NCBI GenBank assembly: GCA_905221605.1
Contig: CAJNDS010000414.1
Span: 81,118 to 145,117, forward strand
DNA length: 64,000 nucleotides
Reading direction: 5' to 3'
Source of the DNA: Symbiodinium natans
Lineage: Eukaryota; Sar; Dinophyceae; Suessiales; Symbiodiniaceae
Position numbers and translations under genes: made by a program
The notes under the pieces: model-generated
The model's input: only the letters and a program-made list of their open reading frames with translations
Told to the model about the DNA's origin: nothing
Databases searched by the model: none
Shown here: positions 52,691 to 63,042 of the stretch, in pieces
How the letters are laid out: each line of letters starts with the position of its first letter
Numbering within the stretch: position 1 is the first letter of the stretch

Positions 52691-53339
52691 CATGCGGTGG
52701 AGAGGGTTTAGGGTTTAGGGTTTTGGGTTTAAGGCTTTTGGGCTTATAGGATGTAGGGCTTTGAGGGTTCCTGCAGGGCTTCGGGTTTCGGGGTTCAGCG
52801 GGAGTTCGCGAGCTTGCTTTGGGACACTGGTCCCGTTTGGTGTGCTGTGTGGTATTGGCACCACGAAAACCACACGCCTGTCTTATTTCGCTTGGTTGGG
52901 GGGTTGGGCGCGCGGCCCAAAACTCCAATCCCAAGCCCCAAAGCCCAATTGCGACAAGAGATGGACGAGGCTCTAACCCTTGTCTCGAAAACGCCTGGTC
53001 TTGAAGGCATGCATGTAACACCGAGGCGACAGTGCATATTGGCGTGGTCTTGGGTTCGAGAACCCGTATGCCATAACATTGGCCCAAGTCAGGGGTATAC
53101 TGCACTTGCCACGTCACATGCCGCTGGTCCAGTCCTGAACGCGCGCTTGCACAGTGGTGCAACGGTTTTGCACTAGCAATAGGACTCAGAATCATTTATT
53201 TTCATGGCTATGATGACGATACAAAAAGGTAATGGCCCTAAACCCTAAACCCCAAACCCTAAACCCTAAGCCCAAAACCCTAAACCCTAAACCTTGTCAA
53301 AACCCTAAACATTCTTATCTGAAGCCACCCTTGGCCCAG

Positions 53340-53436
53340 GCGAGCCCATCATCTGCCCCAGTTTGAATCCCAGCGAAGTTTTGGTTGACAACTGCAGCAA
53401 CATCCCGGCCGGAACGCACCTCGACTCGGTTGAGAA
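53340..53436 (+). CDS. Exon: IICPSLNPSEVLVDNCSNIPAG first half-module
   Basis: It follows GCCCAG and reads EPIICPSLNPSEVLVDNC, SNIPAGTHLDSV. It resembles CPLPIAEPTVDVLDC of the exon at 27095, with the C-P...P...D-C spacing kept. Confidence 0.7.
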
Positions 53437-53617
53437 TTTTTAGGGCTTCGGGTGAGCCCGAAGCCCTCCTAAGCCCTAGGCCCTAAGCGCTAAGCCCTAA
53501 GCCCCAAGCCCCAAGCCCTAAGCCCTAAGCCCTAAGCCTCAACCCTAAACCCTGAACCCTCTGCCCTAAACCCTAAGCCCCTAAACTCAAGCCCCAAGCC
53601 CCCAAACCCCCCAACAG

Positions 53618-53698
53618 CCCCCTGGAGCCTGAGGGCCTGCGAACAGCGCTGCATAGAGGGCTACGTGCCCGCGGCCTGGCAGAATTGGAGTTCATGCG
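53618..53698 (+). CDS. Exon: ACEQRCIEGYVPAAWQNWSSC
   Basis: It follows CAACAG and closes at a GTGCAA donor. It reads PPWSLRACEQRCIEGYVPA, AWQNWSSC. C-x-x-x-C-x-x-GY is intact. Confidence 0.75.
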
Positions 53699-54114
53699 GT
53701 GCAACCCCAAACCCTAAACCCTAAACTCTAAGCCCTGAACCCTCAACCCTGAGCCCCAGCCCCTTAGGGCACCAGAAAGGAAGCCATGGCTGGCCCAAAT
53801 CTAAGACGCTCCGGCCCGGCTCAAGCTGCCGACCCCACAGGAGAACAGGGTGTAGGGTTTAGGGTTTAGCGGCCAACCCCACTGAGATAAGGCAAGGTCC
53901 CCCTTCAGCAGGGAGCTTTGCAGTGTGGGGGGGTGGGGCGGCTTTGGCGAAGGTTGGGGGGGAGGGTAGGCGGTCCGTGCAGTAGGCAGTTGAAGAGTTT
54001 TAAGGGAGGTTTAGAAGCACGCCAAGGGCGGGGGGTCGGGGGTTGTCGGGTGGAGGAAAAAAGGCTGGTTTCACCTCCGAAACCCGTGCAACACGCCGCC
54101 AGGGTCAGCGGAAC

Positions 54115-54312
54115 CTAAACCCTAAACCCTAAACCCTAAACCCTAAACCCTAAACCCTAAACCCTAAACCCTACACCCTAAACCCTCCCTAAACCCTAAA
54201 CCCTAAACCCTAAACCCTAAACCCTGAACCCTGAACCCTGAACCCTGAACCCTGAACCCTGAACCCTGAACCCTGAACCCTGAACCTGAAACCCTAAACC
54301 CTAAACCCGAAA
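54115..54312. repeat. CCCTAAA array with a CCCTGAA block
   Basis: About 17 CCCTAAA units, then nine CCCTGAA units in succession, then CCCTAAA again. The variant is clustered. Confidence 0.9.
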
Positions 54313-54492
54313 CCCTGTGAATGAAGAAGCTCCAGCGTGCTCCTTTCGCCTGCATAGCGTCAGACCGATATTTTGAGTTGCCCTACAGATACCGCAATGG
54401 TTATACGTCAATCACAAGCCCAGCCCTAAGCCCGAAGCCCTAAACCCTAAGGAACTGTTAGGGTGCTTTCGGGTTGAGGGCACGAAAAGCAG

Positions 54493-54578
54493 GTGAACGC
54501 ATCCGTAGCGGTCTATTCCTGTGACATGGACGGGCAGATCGCGAACAACGGCGACAGCGTGGCATGCGCCTGCGACAG
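54493..54578 (+). CDS. Exon: VYSCDMDGQIANNGDSVAC
   Basis: It follows AGCAG and reads VNASVAVYSCDMDGQIANNG then DSVACAC. Y-S-C-x-x-x-G is conserved. Confidence 0.75.
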
Positions 54579-54789
54579 TCTACAGGGTGGGGACTGAGAT
54601 ATAGGGACCCAGGTTTCAAGCTGGAGTTGAGGGGTTTCGGCTTTGGGGAGTTTGGGGTTTCGAGTCTAGCGTTTAGGGGCTTGGGGTGTAGTTTAGGGGT
54701 CAGGGAAGGTTTGGGTTGGGGCTGCGCGGGTTGCGGGGGTAGCGAGACGCTCTGCGCGATTTTCTAAATCGTCTTGTTCGGCTCAAGCC

Positions 54790-54955
54790 GGACATCAGCT
54801 GTTATTTCTATTGTTATTAATTGTTTTCGTTTGTTTGTATAACTACGATTGTTATGCTGCTTGTTGATATTGTGTTCTTACTACTCGAAGTACTGTTATG
54901 GTTGTTGTTTTACTACAATTACTTTGATGGTTATTGTTATGGATGTTATGATTCT
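54790..54955. other. T/GTT-rich low-complexity island
   Basis: It is rich in GTTATT, TTGTTG and ACTAC trinucleotides and sharply AT-biased. A similar TTATTA/GTA island lies at 55740-55870. Membrane-like frames through them (LLVDIVFLLLEVLLWLLF) come from the composition. Confidence 0.5.
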
Positions 54956-55026
54956 GGGCCTTATCCCCCACCCGGACGCCAGCGGCCCAAGAGAAGCCGC
55001 GACCATGTCCTGTCGGCTACTCCCAG

Positions 55027-55107
55027 GCGTGCGAGTCGCTTGCAACTCCAGCATCAACCTGCCGAATGTGTTGCACACCTGTGATGATGCGGGCTGGCGG
55101 CAGGAAA
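55027..55107 (+). CDS. Exon: VRVACNSSINLPNVLHTCDDAG
   Basis: It follows CTCCCAG and reads GVRVACNSSINLPNVLHTC, DDAGWRQE before a GTCTTT donor. V-x-C...L-x-x-C is a module middle. Confidence 0.7.
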
Positions 55108-55275
55108 GTCTTTCAGGGTTTAGGGTTGAGGAATTAAACCCTAAACCCTTAACCCTTCTGTTGGGGGTTAGGTTCGCTCTATGGACCCCGCGGACCAATC
55201 CGGGATACGCCCGTTCTTCCTAGGTGCTTGTAAGGAAGCCCAATCCGACTGAAGGTTTGGAGGTTCTTAATGAAG

Positions 55276-55591
55276 TTCCACCCTAAACCGTAAACCCTAA
55301 ACCCTAAACCCTAAACCCTAAACCCTAAACCCTAAACCCTAAACCCTAAACCCTAAACCGTAAACCCTAAACCCTAAACCCTAAACCCTAAACCGTAAAC
55401 CCTAAACCCTAAACCCTAACCCCTAAACCCTAAACCCTAAACCCTAAACCCTAAACCCTAAACCCTAAACCCTAAACCCTAAACCCTGAACCCTGAACCC
55501 TGAACCCTGAACCCTGAACCCTGAACCCTGAACCCTGAACCCTGAACCCTGAACCCTGAACCCTGAACCCTAAACCCTAAACCCTAAACCC
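55276..55591. repeat. Longest telomere-like array, about 45 units
   Basis: CCCTAAA units with periodic CCGTAAA variants (at 55287, 55357, 55393) give way to about eleven CCCTGAA units and then CCCTAAA again. The flank GAGGTTCTTAATGAAGTTC occurs on both sides (55259 and 55592), so the array sits inside a direct repeat. Confidence 0.95.
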
Positions 55592-55927
55592 TGAGGTTCT
55601 TAATGAAGTTCAACCGTTGAAAGTTGAGGGGTTGAGAGTGACTTTGATTCTTCCTGGTCAGCCCCCAGCTTCGGGCTTGGTGTCGTGGGGGATTTGGGGG
55701 GGTGGTAGGATTTTTAGGAGTTTCGGGCTTTCAGGGCCCATTTTTTTAATTCTTCTTATTACTGTTTTGGTGATTTCATTTGTTATATTATTAGTACCAC
55801 TATTAGTATCATTACTACTATTATTCTTATGATGATGATTATTATTAGTAGAATGAATGATATTCTTGGTTGTGTGCTCTGTGAAACGTGCCATGTCTGA
55901 CATCCTGTGTCGGCACCCGCAGCCCAG

Positions 55928-55990
55928 GTCCAGGCCAACAGCTCCTGCTACGCATACTGCCGAGATGGCTACGAGATGCAGCAGAACGAG
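55928..55990 (+). CDS. Exon: SSCYAYCRDGYEMQQNE second half-module
   Basis: It follows GCCCAG and reads VQANSSCYAYCRDGYEMQQN then E before a GC donor. Reading on would hit TGA, so the GC donor is preferred. CYAYC is shared with the exon at 43138. Confidence 0.75.
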
Positions 55991-56214
55991 GCCAGGAAGA
56001 GGGCCATCTGAGGTGGGTTGGGGGTTGAGGGTTGAGGGTTCAGGGTTTAGCAAGGGGACACCTTCTGCCGGAATCCATATCCCCAAGGGTGCCCACGAGC
56101 CTTGAAAGCTCAAGCACGGAAACCACAAAAAACCCCCCTACTTCGGCGGCCCGAAGCCCGAAGCCTTAAACCCTAAGCCGCTAAGCATTGGGACTTCGGT
56201 TTGGCGGCCACAAC

Positions 56215-56314
56215 TTGGGATGTTCCCCTTACTCTAACAGTCCTTAATAGGGATGATAAAGGTGGGGGCACCTGAATCCCGATTAAGGACTGTTAGTATA
56301 AGGAGGAACATCCT
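56215..56314. mobile_element. MITE family 1 copy
   Basis: TTGGGATGTTCCCC at the left, AACAGTCCTTAATAGGG and ATTAAGGACTGTTAGTAT in the arms, GGAGGAACATCC at the right. Confidence 0.8.
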
Positions 56315-56359
56315 CAGCCTTAAACCTTAAGCTCTAAACCCTCAGACCGTTTTGGGATT

Positions 56360-56422
56360 ATGGTACACCCTACTATAATCCCCTATTTAGGCGCCTGTAA
56401 GTATAAGGGGGGAACATCCCAA
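56360..56422. mobile_element. MITE family 1, right part only
   Basis: CTACTATAATCCCCTATTTA and AAGTATAAGGGGGGAACATC end in CCCAAG just 16 bp before the next exon. Its terminal AAG could serve as splice acceptor. Confidence 0.65.
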
Positions 56423-56438
56423 GCAATACTTGTCGAGG

Positions 56439-56516
56439 TGCCCATGTGGACTTGTGCCACTGCCGGCAGTGGACTGCCCGTCGTCAGCAACGTGCCTCCC
56501 ATCGAGCCTTTTGTGG
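56439..56516 (+). CDS. Exon: MWTCATAGSGLPVVSNVPP
   Basis: It follows GTCGAG and reads VPMWTCATAGSGLPVVSN, VPPIEPF. W-x-C...G-x-LP continues the DGYEMQQNE exon in module order. Confidence 0.7.
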
Positions 56517-56698
56517 CAGAACGGGGTTGAGGGCCGACGGTTCTCGGGTTGTCGGGTTTAGGGTTTAGGGTATAGGGTTTGCGGGTATGAGGGTTGTAGG
56601 TTTCTGTTAGGGTTTATGGCTGAGGGCCGAGGGTTCAGGGAAGAAGGTTCAGGGTTCTTGGTTTCTATTGTCTGGACCCAGGGTTGGAACCTGTGTAG

Positions 56699-56762
56699 GG
56701 CTGTTAAGAACGCGGCCTGCGCCAAGGATGGCTACTCCCTTCGTGGGGCCTTGCCGGCGCTC
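56699..56762 (+). CDS. Exon: AACAKDGYSLRGALPAL
   Basis: It follows TGTAG and reads AVKNAACAKDGYSLRGALPA. C-x-x-GY is kept. The frame meets TGA at the 3' edge, so a donor inside the last codons is assumed. Confidence 0.6.
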
Positions 56763-57023
56763 TGACTTTATAGCTACGGCCTGTGGAGTTTGCAGGTGCT
56801 TCGGGTTTTTGCGTTGCGGTTTTCGGGTATGAATCAAAGCCCAAACCCCGTAAAGACGAGCATCGCACCACGAGCAGGGTGTCGTTCTCGGCCTTGGCTC
56901 ATTCACCTTCCCTCCCTTCTCGACGCAGGGTTCAGGGTGCACAGTGCGTAGGTGTAGGGTTTTGGGTTCGGGCCCAAGAGCCCAAGCTTGAAGCACAACC
57001 CCCAAAAGATCCGGGCTCTTGGT

Positions 57024-57183
57024 CCCTAAACCCTAAACCCTAAACCCTAAACCCTAAACCCTAAACCCTAAACCCTAAACCCTAAACCCTAAACCCTAAA
57101 CCCTAAACCCTAAACCCTAAACCCTAAACCCTAAACCCTAACCCCTAAACCCTAAACCCTAAACCCTAAACCCTAAACCCTAA
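57024..57183. repeat. CCCTAAA array, about 22 units
   Basis: Nearly perfect throughout; one ACCCCTAAA slip near 57140. Confidence 0.95.
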
Positions 57184-57449
57184 GTAAGGGCTGCGGGGTA
57201 GTTGGGGCATTTTGGGGGGTGCGGCCCACGGATTTGTGTTGTCCCCCCCCACACCTCAAGCCGCAAAACCCAAGCCTGAACCCTGAACCAACTCCAGGTT
57301 GAGTAGAGGGCTTAGGGTTTAGGGCTAGGGTTTAGGGTTTAGGGTTTAGGGTTTAGGGTTTGGGGTTTAAGGTTTAGGGCTGTATGACTTTGGGGTTTAA
57401 GGTGCTATGGCTTAGGAGATCAGTGCTTCGAGGGGTAGTGGGATCTGAG

Positions 57450-57531
57450 GTCTGCGTGGCACTGCCCTGCCTCTACAACCTCCCCTTCGGCCTGGAGTAT
57501 ACCCACGACTGCGATGGCGCGCTGCCCCTCG
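57450..57531 (+). CDS. Exon: ALPCLYNLPFGLEYTHDC
   Basis: It follows ATCTGAG and reads VCVALPCLYNLPFGLEY, THDCDGALPLG. It is the paralogue of 46586-46700. Confidence 0.75.
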
Positions 57532-58646
57532 GCCTAGCCGATACCCTAAACCCTAAACCCTAAACCCTAAACCCTAAACCCTGAACCCTGAACCCTGAAC
57601 CCTGAACCCTGAACCCTGAACCCGGAACCCTGAAACCCTCAGCTGTCAACCCTCAACCCTCAACCCTCAACCCTTAACCCAAAACCCTAAACCCTAAACC
57701 TTAAACCCCAAAAGGGTGAGGTTCGGACGCTAAGTGGGCGTGGGCTCCTGGTGCGTGAAGTCCGTAGCCCGAAGCCTCTTGCGGGATCGTAGGAAGGGAC
57801 CGAGGGTTTAAGGTTCAGGGTTTAGGGTTTTAGGATTTAGGATTTAGGGTTTTAGGGTTCAGGGTGTTAGGGTGTTACGGTTTGGGGTTTACGGCTTAGG
57901 GTTCAGGGCTTTATGGTTTAGGACTTTAGGGTTTAGGGTTTTGGGGATTTTAGGATTTTTGGGTTTTTAGGACCCTTAGAAAGGGCTCCGCCTTTTGTCA
58001 CTGATATCCTCGCTTTTCTTCACTTTCTTGGGGACTTTGAGATTAGTATTTTGTTGGTTTTAGAGTTTAGGGCTTTGGGCTTGTTTTGTTAAGTTCGTTC
58101 CCTGAGTGCCGCAGCTGAGAGTCCAAGGTTCAGAGATTGCATGGTTCCCAGAACCCTAGCCTTCAAGCCCGAAGCCCCGAGCCTTAAACCCTAAACCCTA
58201 CTCAGGGTTTTTGGCTTCAAAGGGTTTGGGCCCCAGTTTGGGCATATTTTTATTTTTTTTGGGGGGGGGGGGGGGGGGTCCAGGAGTTTAGGGATGGTTC
58301 GGCTCTTCAACATAGGGCCCCGGCAAGGCCTTGGGGATTTGGGTTTAGGGATAAAGGGGTTTAGGGTTTTGGGTTAGGGTTCAGGGGTTTCGGGTAAAGA
58401 CTCGACAGTTCCGGGTGAAACCGGGTCGGGATTAGGGTTCGGTTGGTTCGAGAAATAGGCTCATAGGCAGGATCGCCATTTTGCATTTATGTATGAATCA
58501 ATTCAGGTCAAGAGCTCGCACTCATGGTGGGCTTCCAACAGACCAAAACCACGGAAGCCCTAAACCCAAAACCCAAAACCCAAAACCCAAAACCCAAAAC
58601 CCTAAACCCTAAACCCTAAACCCTAAACCCTAAACCCTCCTCACAG

Positions 58647-58726
58647 CTCGAGGACGGACACAGCTTGCACAGTCGCCTGTGCCGCAGGCTTTGAGGGCCC
58701 GTCAAACGTCTGGACCTGCCACTGGG
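58647..58726 (+). CDS. Exon: ACTVACAAGFEGPSNVWTCHW
   Basis: It follows CTCACAG and closes at a GC donor. It reads SSRTDTACTVACAAGFEG, PSNVWTCHW. C-x-x-x-C-x-x-GFEG...W-x-C is intact. Confidence 0.75.
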
Positions 58727-59027
58727 CTTAAGGTTTAGGCTTTCGTGCCCCCTTGGCTACCGAGACCCTCGTACCCCATGACTCGCTTGAAATGGCGCAC
58801 GGAGTGATGCTGTTCCACGAGATGAATCCTTTTGGGGGTTTTGGGGTTAGTTTCGTTGGCAGGATTGTTCCCGCGCCGCCCTCAGTAGCAGGAGCTAGGT
58901 GGGGTTTGCCCTGCCCTCACAAAGTAGCGGTAGGCGAAGCTGTAGCGCTACGGAGAAGCAGAGTCTCACTCACCGTCCCTGCGCCCTGCTCGGTTTGGGA
59001 GTGTGTGCAGGGTGCCCCCTTCCCCAG

Positions 59028-59074
59028 GCCAACCGGATGGATTGCTGAACGGCACTTATCCTTTGTGCCTGGAG
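59028..59074 (+). CDS. Exon: GLLNGTYPLCLE module end
   Basis: It follows CCCCAG and closes at a GC donor. It reads QPDGLLNGTYPLCLE, matching G-x-L-x-GT-x-P-x-C. It is the last clear Cys module in the window. Confidence 0.65.
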
Positions 59075-59527
59075 GCTTGAAGCCCTAAACCCTGAACCCT
59101 AAACCCGAAGCCCTAAGCCCTAAACCGATTGAGGGCTTCGTGTTTTTTTATGGGATTCTTGAAGGTGGGGGGTTCAAGGGGGGCTATGTAACCCAAGGTT
59201 CCCTTATACTCCCCCACTACTCCCGCAACCCCCCCCAGGAAGGCTCCTTCAGCTTCCCTAAGCATCCCTAGGTACCTACCCCGCATGAATCCCACCCTTA
59301 AGAGCCCTATAAGTTTAGGCTGTTGGGATGGACGTGAGGAAAAGGTGTCGGATCAGGGATGTCGGATAAGGTCATGGAGTGAAGGGTAAGTGGAGATAGC
59401 CCCCCCAGAAAAGGAAACCTGCGGGGGTCCTAATGCTTCGCCCTTAAGCACCTGCCCTAAATCCTAAACCCTAAACCCCAAACCCCGAACCTCAAGCCCC
59501 GAACCCTAAGCCCGAGCGCCATGCCAG

Positions 59528-59575
59528 ATTACCACAACAGAGACCTCCGTCACCTTCACGACGACCTTCACAGCC
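59528..59575 (+). CDS. Exon: Thr-rich TETSVTFTTTFTA
   Basis: It follows TGCCAG and reads ITTTETSVTFTTTFTA. It marks the change from Cys modules to a Thr-rich stalk and echoes the exon at 26503. Confidence 0.6.
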
Positions 59576-59759
59576 GTCGCCTTAGAGCGGCCTCCGTCAG
59601 GAAGAGGCTTAAACTCAAACCCCAAACCCTAAGCCCTAAACCCTAAACCCGAAACTGTAAAGTCGAAAGGTTTAGGGTGTCTCGGGGCTTCGGGTTCTCA
59701 TAGACACCGGCAGCCAATGCATTCGAGGTTCAAGGCCTTGTTCTGAGTTTGCTCCCGAG

Positions 59760-59818
59760 GCGACGACGTTCACAACTTCTTCCACGACGTTCTGGAATGG
59801 AACTGTCCTACTGAGCGG
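59760..59818 (+). CDS. Exon: TTFTTSSTTFWNGTVLLSG
   Basis: It follows CCCGAG and reads ATTFTTSSTTFWNGTVLLS before a GTACAT donor. Confidence 0.55.
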
Positions 59819-60702
59819 GTACATCTACCTTGCACCGCCACTGGACGTGTTGTGGGTTCCAGGTTTTAGGGAGGTTTGTGTGTCTGTAGCCTCCAAAACG
59901 CAGAAGCAACAACCACAAGCTTTTGGTCTGCCAAGGGGTTCGCTGTTAAATTTGCCACGCTCTGTCAACGGCCGGCTCGATACAATCTGGGCTTGTTTAC
60001 TGGGGCTGGGGAAGAAATGATCTGGCCCCTAAACCCTAAACCCCCCTAAACCCCTGAACCACCCGAAAACATCCTGAAGAGAAGCTAAGGACTGCCATTG
60101 CCGATGTTTCACCCATGGATCTGCCGTGGCCCCGGTTGGAGTTCAGGATTCGGGGTCTCGTTTTTTTTTGGGGGGGGGGGTTACGTGGTTTGCAGGTTTC
60201 TTGGCTAGAGTTTATGAGGTTTTGCGCGGTTTACAGGGTTTCTCGGGTTTCAGAGGGTTGCTTCTAGGTTCTGTAAGGCTGATTGGGTCCGCCGAGCCCC
60301 CCTAAGGATGGATGGCTTCGTGAACGACTCGCAGGTTTCCGAAGGCCGTGGCGGGAGGGCAGCGCTGCAATGCTGGGTTTGCCAGAGGTCTAGGCCCTCA
60401 GCCCTAAACCCTAAACCCTAAGCCCTAAACCCTAAGCCCTAAACCCTAAACCCTGAACCCTAAACCCTAAACCCTAAACCCTGAACCCTGAACCCTGAAT
60501 GCTGAACCCTGAACCCTGTGGCTTTGAGGTTGGGGTTTAGGGTTTTGGGGTCAAGGGTTTCAGGGTTCAGGGGTTTAGGGGTTCAGGGGTTTAGGGGTAG
60601 AGGGGTTTAGGGGTTCAGGGGTTTAGGGGTTCTGGGTTAGGGGTTTTAAGGTTTGGGGGTTTAGGCTTTAAGGTTTGGGGTTTTTCGCACCTTCTGGGGC
60701 AG

Positions 60703-60780
60703 AAGTCGGAGGTCTGACCAATGCGCTCGCGTCGCTCCTCAACGTCAGCGCCGTGTCGGCGGATGCTCGGCTCTTGCTGG
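60703..60780 (+). CDS. Exon: GLTNALASLLNVSAVSADARL
   Basis: It follows GGGCAG and reads VGGLTNALASLLNVSAVSAD then ARLLL. A helix-turn-strand of this kind (ALA-x-LLNV-x-x-x-x-V) is like the SEA-type or bacterial-like stalk repeats of dinoflagellate surface proteins. Confidence 0.6.
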
Positions 60781-60991
60781 GGTTCTTCGTAATGAAGTCA
60801 TGAATGCGGGAGAGATTGGGGTCACTTGGATCCAACGAGTGGTTGCTCCGACCTTAAACCCCAAACCCAAAACCCACAACCCTAAACCCTAAACCCTAAA
60901 GCCTAGACCCTAAACCCTAAACCCTAAACCCTAAACCCTAAACCCTAACCCTCAAGCCCTGCAACCCTAAATGCTTTGTTGTCAAGCGAAG

Positions 60992-61030
60992 GAGGTGGTG
61001 ATCACCTTCAACGAGAGCTTCAACAGCCAG
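60992..61030 (+). CDS. Exon: EVVITFNESFNS
   Basis: It follows CGAAG and reads EVVITFNESFNS, the V-x-V-x-F strand expected after the preceding helix. Confidence 0.55.
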
Positions 61031-61137
61031 GCTCCATTCCCTGATCCCCAACACCTATGACATCCTAAAGCCCTGAGACGCCGAACCCTAAACCCTAAAC
61101 CCTAAACCCTAAACCCTAAGCCCTAAGCCCTAAACCC

Positions 61138-61510
61138 TAAACTCAGGGCCTAGGCCGCCCCCCTACAGAGCTCTGGCCTGGCTCTGCCTCAAACCCTCTA
61201 AAACCTCTCCTTTTCTATGCAGCTGAAACCCGTGCTACAAACGAGCCGGGACCCGGCCTCGAACCTTTCCCTTGGCTGAAAGTGGCCATCGGTGACGGAA
61301 AGGTAAAAAAAGTAAGCGATTGTCATGAGTTTAGGCCTAAACCCTAACAGGAACAGGTTTGGGTGGTTTTGCCGCCTCGGACGGCGCGGGGTGGGAGAAA
61401 AATATTAGATGGCCCTCCACAATCGGGCCAGAGCTGCTCTTCGCACCTGACGAGGCATTCGAGCCGCTGCTGCATCCTAACCTTCACAGCATCTACGCCC
61501 TATTACAGCA
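61138..61510. repeat. Dispersed intron repeat, copy 2
   Basis: It has the same ACTCAGGGCCTAGGCCGC start, GTTTAGGCCTAAACCC inner block and TATTACAGCA end as 38840-39382, 170 bp shorter because the spacer differs. Both are followed directly by CCCTAAA arrays. Confidence 0.8.
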
Positions 61511-61638
61511 AACCCTAAACCCTAAACCCTACACCCTAAACCCTAAACCCTTAACCCTAAACCCTAAACCTAAACCCGAAACCCGAAACCCAAAACCCTA
61601 AACCTTATCCCAAAACCCTAAACCCTAAACCCTTTAAG

Positions 61639-61704
61639 GCGGCCCGTGTTGCCTACACCGCTGACCGCGCCTTTTACACCCAGCAGGTCGCCCGACGCGA
61701 AAAG
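61639..61704 (+). CDS. Exon: 22 codons, AYTADRAFYTQQVARRE
   Basis: It runs from TTTAAG to a GTATGG donor and holds exactly 22 codons in phase 0. It reads ARVAYTADRAFYTQQVARRE then K. Helical, polar. Confidence 0.7.
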
Positions 61705-62467
61705 GTATGGGCTGTTTGCGCTCGAAGACGCGCTTGGGGTTCAGGGGCCCCGGGTTTAGGGGACCCTAGACCCTGAACCCTGCACCCTAACACCTAAACC
61801 TTTGCACCCTACACCCTAAACCCTACCCTACACCCTAAACCCTAAACCATCCTAAACCGTAAGCCCGGTGTCCTACACCGGGTGGGGGTCAAGGGTTCGG
61901 GGCTTAGGGATGCGTTCAGCTTGTCCCCGCCCTTGTTGTGGGGTTGTGAGATGTTATCTCAGCTGGTCCTGAGCCCCTAGAGTTTCTGAATTGCCCGATC
62001 CTGCCAGAGGAGCCCTGTGGAGCTCCCATTTCCAGAGCATGAATCCCGCAAAGTACCCCAGCGGACCCCCAGAGACTGCAAAGCATCGGGTTTATTTTTC
62101 AGCGGACTTAGATGCATTCTCCATTTTTGTTTTTCGTGGCGGGGGGAGGGGGTTTTCCGCCGAGAATTCCTGGACCCACGTTGCAGCTCTTGCAAAGTTG
62201 GTGGCGTTTAGCTCAAATCGTCAAAGGTTAGAATCCTTATATTGATGGGCCTTTTGAAGTGTTGAGTTTTTGAGAAGTTTCCTTGAGCTCTCTTAACTTT
62301 TGTCAAGAATACTTTTTCTCACTACTTCTTCGTAACTCCAGCAGTAGGTCGTGGCTCTTTACTGAGAATCTTCCTCATTCTTGTTTGTCCTCAAGGAGTG
62401 CAGTCGCCCAATGCCCCACAAAACAAAACAGTCTATCAACCACATCTGAAACCTCAAGACTCCAGAC

Positions 62468-62569
62468 TTGGGACCTTCCCCCATCTACTAACAGTCCTCA
62501 TTGGGAATTATAGTACCCCCCTATGATATTCCTTATTCAGGATTGTTAGTCTAGGGGGGAGCATCCCAA
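62468..62569. mobile_element. MITE family 1 copy
   Basis: TTGGGACCTTCCCCCAT, CTAACAGTCCTCATTGGG, AGGATTGTTAGTCTAGG and GGGAGCATCCCAA. The arms are about 80 percent complementary. Confidence 0.75.
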
Positions 62570-62731
62570 CTCAAGGTCCAAAAATGAGCGCCCGGCGCCC
62601 TGAGGCCCGATCAACCCATAGCCCCAGAACTCCCAAAAGCTAAACCCTAAACCTAAACCCTAAGCCTTAAACCCTAAACCCTACACCCTAAACCCTAAAC
62701 CCAAAACCTAGACCCTAAACCCGACATCCAG

Positions 62732-62803
62732 AAGCTTTCCCAGGAAGCTGAGAACTTCACCCAATCAATCCTTGAGTCCGTCAACGCCAGTGCGACGGAG
62801 GAG
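62732..62803 (+). CDS. Exon: 24 codons, EAENFTQSILESVNASATEE
   Basis: It runs from ATCCAG to a GTCCGG donor with exactly 24 codons in phase 0. It reads KLSQEAENFTQSILESVN then ASATEE. Heptad-like hydrophobic spacing suggests a coiled coil. Confidence 0.7.
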
Positions 62804-62976
62804 GTCCGGTTGTTCAGGGATGGTTTAGGGATTTCCGGCTACCAAGCCCTCAACCTCAAGCCAAAACCCTAAACCCTAAACCCTGCACCCTGAACCCTAC
62901 ACCCCAAACCCTAAACCCTACACCCTAAACCCTAAACCCGCTGGACCCTAAACCCTAAACCAGACATTCCCTTCCA

Positions 62977-63042
62977 GCCTGCTCAGGCCGCACCCACCCC
63001 TTTCGTGCCCTGGACCCAGAGTTTCCACCACTTCAGCCCCAA
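62977..63042 (+). CDS. Exon: 22 codons, FVPWTQSFHHFSPK
   Basis: It runs from TTCCAG to a GTTGAG donor with 22 codons in phase 0. It reads PAQAAPTPFVPWTQSFHHF then SPK. Confidence 0.65.

Noticed and set aside
54821..55084. Membrane protein at the T-rich island
   Set aside because: Hydrophobicity comes from GTT/TTA low-complexity DNA; the real exon at 55027 is in another frame.
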